7,449 bases of DNA from Lishizhenia sp033720595 (lineage in GTDB: Bacteria > Bacteroidota > Bacteroidia > Flavobacteriales_D > Crocinitomicaceae): assembly GCF_033720595.1 (NCBI RefSeq), contig NZ_JAWWCF010000152.1, positions 1 through 7,449 of the forward strand, in the 5' to 3' direction. The notes below the pieces were generated by a model. The model was not told the origin of the DNA. It searched no databases and worked only from the letters and a program-made list of their open reading frames with translations. The translations under genes were made by a program, and so were the position numbers. Shown in pieces: positions 5,890 through 7,449 of this stretch (positions within the stretch are counted from its first letter, which is position 1; each line of letters opens with the position of its first letter).

Positions 5890-6762
5890 ATGAATAACGA
5901 ACAAACAGCAATTCGAACTACTTATTTTAGCATAATTGGAAACATCGGTTTGGCTTTAATTAAAGGACTTGCGGGGTTCTTTGGTAACTCCTACGCCCTC
6001 ATTGCCGACGCCATAGAATCAACCACAGACATCTTTTCCTAGTTACTCGTTCTTTTCGGTTTAAAATATGCAAAACGACCGGCGGATGAAAATCACCCCT
6101 ACGGTCATGGAAAAATAGAACCACTTATCACCTTTTTAGTTGTCGCTTTTCTTGTCACCTCGGCAACCATTATTGCCTATGAGAGCATACAAAATATACG
6201 AACGCCCCATAAAGTTCCTAAACCGTGGACATTACTCGTACTCGGTGCTATAATCATATGGAAAGAAGTGTCTTTCAGATGGGTGCTCAAAAAAAGTAAA
6301 GAAACCAATAGTTCGTCGCTTAAGGCGGACGCCTGGCACCATAGAAGTGATGCGATAACTTCGATAATGGCGTTTGTTGGAATTTCTATTGCATTAATTT
6401 TTGGAGAAGGATATGAAACCGCCGATGATTGGGCTGCATTAATCGCTTCGACCCTTATTTTGTACAATAGTTATTTAATTTTCAGACCTGCATTGGGTGA
6501 AATTATGGATGAACATCTGTACGATGACTTATTGGATGAAATTCGGAAAGAATCAAAAAAAGTAGAAGGTATAGTTGGAACTGAAAAATGCTTTATTCGA
6601 AAAGCTGGAATGAAATACCACGTGGATTTACACGCAATCGTTGACGGTAAAATTTCGGTGAAGGATGGGCACCACATTTCACATCAATTAAAAGACCATT
6701 TGAGAAAAGAAATACCAAATTTGGGACATGTATTAATTCACATTGAACCCAACGATTCATGA
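5890..6762 (+). pseudogene. Cation diffusion facilitator (CDF) metal transporter interrupted by an in-frame TAG
   Basis: CDF proteins export Zn2+, Fe2+, Mn2+, Cd2+ or Co2+ from the cytoplasm by proton antiport, working as dimers. Read through the stop, the frame gives 290 codons, full length for the family, with no frameshift. The transport-site residues are in place: E43 and D47 in 'ADAIESTTDIF' on helix 2, and H150 and D154 in 'WHHRSD' on helix 5. 'ENHPYGHGKIEPL' is the conserved loop before helix 3. The last 85 or so codons form the cytoplasmic histidine-rich dimerisation domain ending 'HVLIHIEP'. Codon 51 (6040-6042) is TAG where relatives read a second Ser in 'DIFSS'; one base change from TCG explains it. 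The open remainder has no ATG until 6268 (codon 127), which would lack the first membrane helices and half the metal site, so it is unlikely to work alone. The decay looks recent, or the base is a sequencing error or is suppressed. Confidence 0.88.
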
Positions 6763-6885
6763 TAATCAGCCCTCAACCTTGGGGATATTACCAGAAATAA
6801 AGAACAAAAATTAACTGTACAAAATTTTCAATGAAAATGCTTTACTTGGCTATTGCCATTATGCGCAACTCAATTAAACGATAAA

Positions 6886-7248
6886 ATGAACATAGAACAG
6901 TTAGTACAAGGATGGTTCGACAAATGGGAAAAAGGTGATTATTTGAACTTACCCATATCCGAAAACTTTAAACACACCAGTCCATTTGGATCTATTCAGG
7001 GAAAACAAGCATATCTTGACTTGGTGAAGGAGAATGAAGAAAAATTCTGTAATCAAACGTTTGAAATCCAAGACTCTATCTATGTGAAAAACAAAGCCTG
7101 CGTGCGTTATATCGCAAAACAAGGAGAAGGTTTTTCCTTGGAGGTGAGTGAATGGTATTATGTAAAGGATGGTCTCATTAAAGAAATTGTGTCCTATTAC
7201 CATATCGGTGAAATTCGTGAAGAACGACAAATCGAAAACTACACTTAA
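6886..7248 (+). CDS. NTF2-like (SnoaL-type) small cone-fold protein
   Basis: This is a 120-residue protein, the usual size for a single NTF2-like domain. The pattern fits: an N-terminal helix ('LVQGWFDKWEKGDY', 6-19), then 'LPISENFKHTSPFGSIQGKQ' (22-41) with the common 'H.SPFG...G...' run around residues 30-40, a helix (41-52), and a curved sheet ending in 'EVSEWYYVKDGLIKEIVSYY' (86-105). Members of this fold bind small molecules or act as isomerases, cyclases or hydrolases, often uncharacterised; no catalytic pair can be named here, though H30, E86, E89 and Y105 line the expected cavity (inference). Start: I chose ATG 6886, preceded by GATAAA; an upstream in-frame TTG at 6853 would add eleven residues without any domain character. 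The stop TAA is overlapped by the fourth copy of the post-stop word. It is the last visible + strand gene. Confidence 0.82.
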   Translation: MNIEQLVQGWFDKWEKGDYLNLPISENFKHTSPFGSIQGKQAYLDLVKENEEKFCNQTFEIQDSIYVKNKACVRYIAKQGEGFSLEVSEWYYVKDGLIKEIVSYYHIGEIREERQIENYT

Positions 7249-7255
7249 AACGAAC
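7247..7255 (+). repeat. Post-stop repeat word AAAACGAAC, copy 4
   Basis: This exact copy overlaps the last two bases of the NTF2-like gene's TAA (7246-7248). It is the third exact copy in the window, again at a gene end and in the same orientation. Confidence 0.55.
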
Positions 7256-7260
7256 GCTAA

Positions 7261-7306
7261 AGAGATAGATCTTTACTTAATTTTCGGTTATCTCTCACCC
7301 TTTTTT
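7261..7306. terminator. Weak inverted repeat between convergent genes, possible terminator
   Basis: AGAGATA (7261-7267) pairs exactly with TATCTCT (7289-7295) across a 21-base loop, and a run of six T lies at 7301-7306. The position, between the stop of the NTF2-like gene and the end of a probable gene on the other strand, suits a terminator. The stem is AT-rich, the loop is long and the T-run is five bases away, so the call is weak. Confidence 0.3.
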
Positions 7307-7447
7307 GGTGTCTAAAGATGGAATGGAGATATGAATAAGTTGGTAAGCACCTATCATCGCCTCCTCCTGTAATCGTTTGTCTACCAACGATAAAACATCA
7401 CCATTTCTTTCTATCCCTTTAAAATTATAGTTATTTTTAAGGCTATG
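7295..7447 (-). CDS. 3' end of a probable minus-strand gene (5' part beyond window)
   Basis: On the minus strand a frame is open from the right edge for 50 codons and ends at TGA (complement of 7295-7297). The visible residues include 'GIERNGDVLSLVDKRLQEE' and end 'HISIPSLDTKKG'. Composition is protein-like, with amphipathic helix character around 'LSLVDKRLQEEAMIGAY' and a basic tail, and the other five frames are more broken here. I recognise no family. It would converge on the NTF2-like gene with 46 bp between the two stops. Fifty open codons in AT-rich DNA are suggestive, not proof. Confidence 0.4.
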   Translation of the reverse strand, partial: HSLKNNYNFKGIERNGDVLSLVDKRLQEEAMIGAYQLIHISIPSLDTKKG

Positions 7448-7449
7448 CA

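Noticed and set aside
6177..6467. Minus-strand open frame of 96 codons inside the CDF gene
   Set aside because: The + strand frame here matches the CDF family closely; the reverse frame shows no family features.
6268..6762. Separate small gene starting at ATG 6268
   Set aside because: It is the C-terminal part of the interrupted CDF gene, in the same frame as the upstream half, and would lack helices 1-4 and half of the metal site.
6824..6838. Small hairpin ATTTTC-AAT-GAAAAT as a terminator of the CDF gene
   Set aside because: The stem is short and almost entirely A/T, and no T-run follows; such dyads are common by chance in DNA of this composition. Nothing else notable was seen in the 123-bp spacer apart from the short upstream ORF.
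6949..7230. Minus-strand open frame of 93 codons opposite the NTF2-like gene
   Set aside because: The + strand NTF2-like pattern explains the region; the reverse frame is a shadow.
1..7449. CRISPR array, tRNA, rRNA, insertion sequence or integrase
   Set aside because: No regularly spaced repeats, no tRNA-like cloverleaf, no rRNA sequence and no transposase or recombinase motif were seen on either strand.

Overview
The window looks like a chromosomal stretch from an AT-rich Bacteroidota bacterium, probably of the Flavobacteriales or a near relative. The evidence is the Bacteroidota-style Crp/Fnr C-terminus, A-rich leaders with little or no Shine-Dalgarno sequence before most start codons, the low GC content, and protein sequences of Bacteroidota flavour (the CDF transporter, the accessory RsgA). 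This placement is inference from pattern recognition; no rRNA or marker gene is present.

Layout: nine genes lie on the + strand, with one probable partial gene on the - strand at the right edge. Left edge: the C-terminal 125 codons of a Crp/Fnr-family regulator (3-380), followed 45 bp later by a five-helix, histidine-rich membrane protein that may be a cytochrome b-like subunit (426-1037). Centre: an RsgA-type ribosome-assembly GTPase (1198-2262), an APC-family amino-acid permease (2350-3672), an orphan protein with a C-terminal membrane anchor (3741-4328), an SDR oxidoreductase (4478-5302) and, 20 bp behind it, a four-helix membrane protein of unknown function (5323-5856). Right: a cation diffusion facilitator metal transporter interrupted by one in-frame TAG (5890-6762), a small NTF2/SnoaL-fold protein (6886-7248), and the 3' end of a convergent reading frame (7295-7447).

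The genes do not form one pathway. Apart from the regulator/membrane-protein pair and the SDR/membrane-protein pair, they are functionally unrelated single genes in the same direction, most of them separated by 69-160 bp spacers rich in inverted repeats. A 9-base word, AAAACGAAC (once AAAACTAAC), begins within 0-4 bases of the end of four of the stop codons, and other short words are shared between spacers. This gives the region a cassette-like look, although the spacers do not match canonical integron attC sites and no integrase, transposase or tRNA is visible. No complete, recognisable new multi-gene system is present. The observations most worth following are the cassette-like spacers, the single nonsense codon in an otherwise intact CDF transporter, and a 19-bp palindrome upstream of rsgA.
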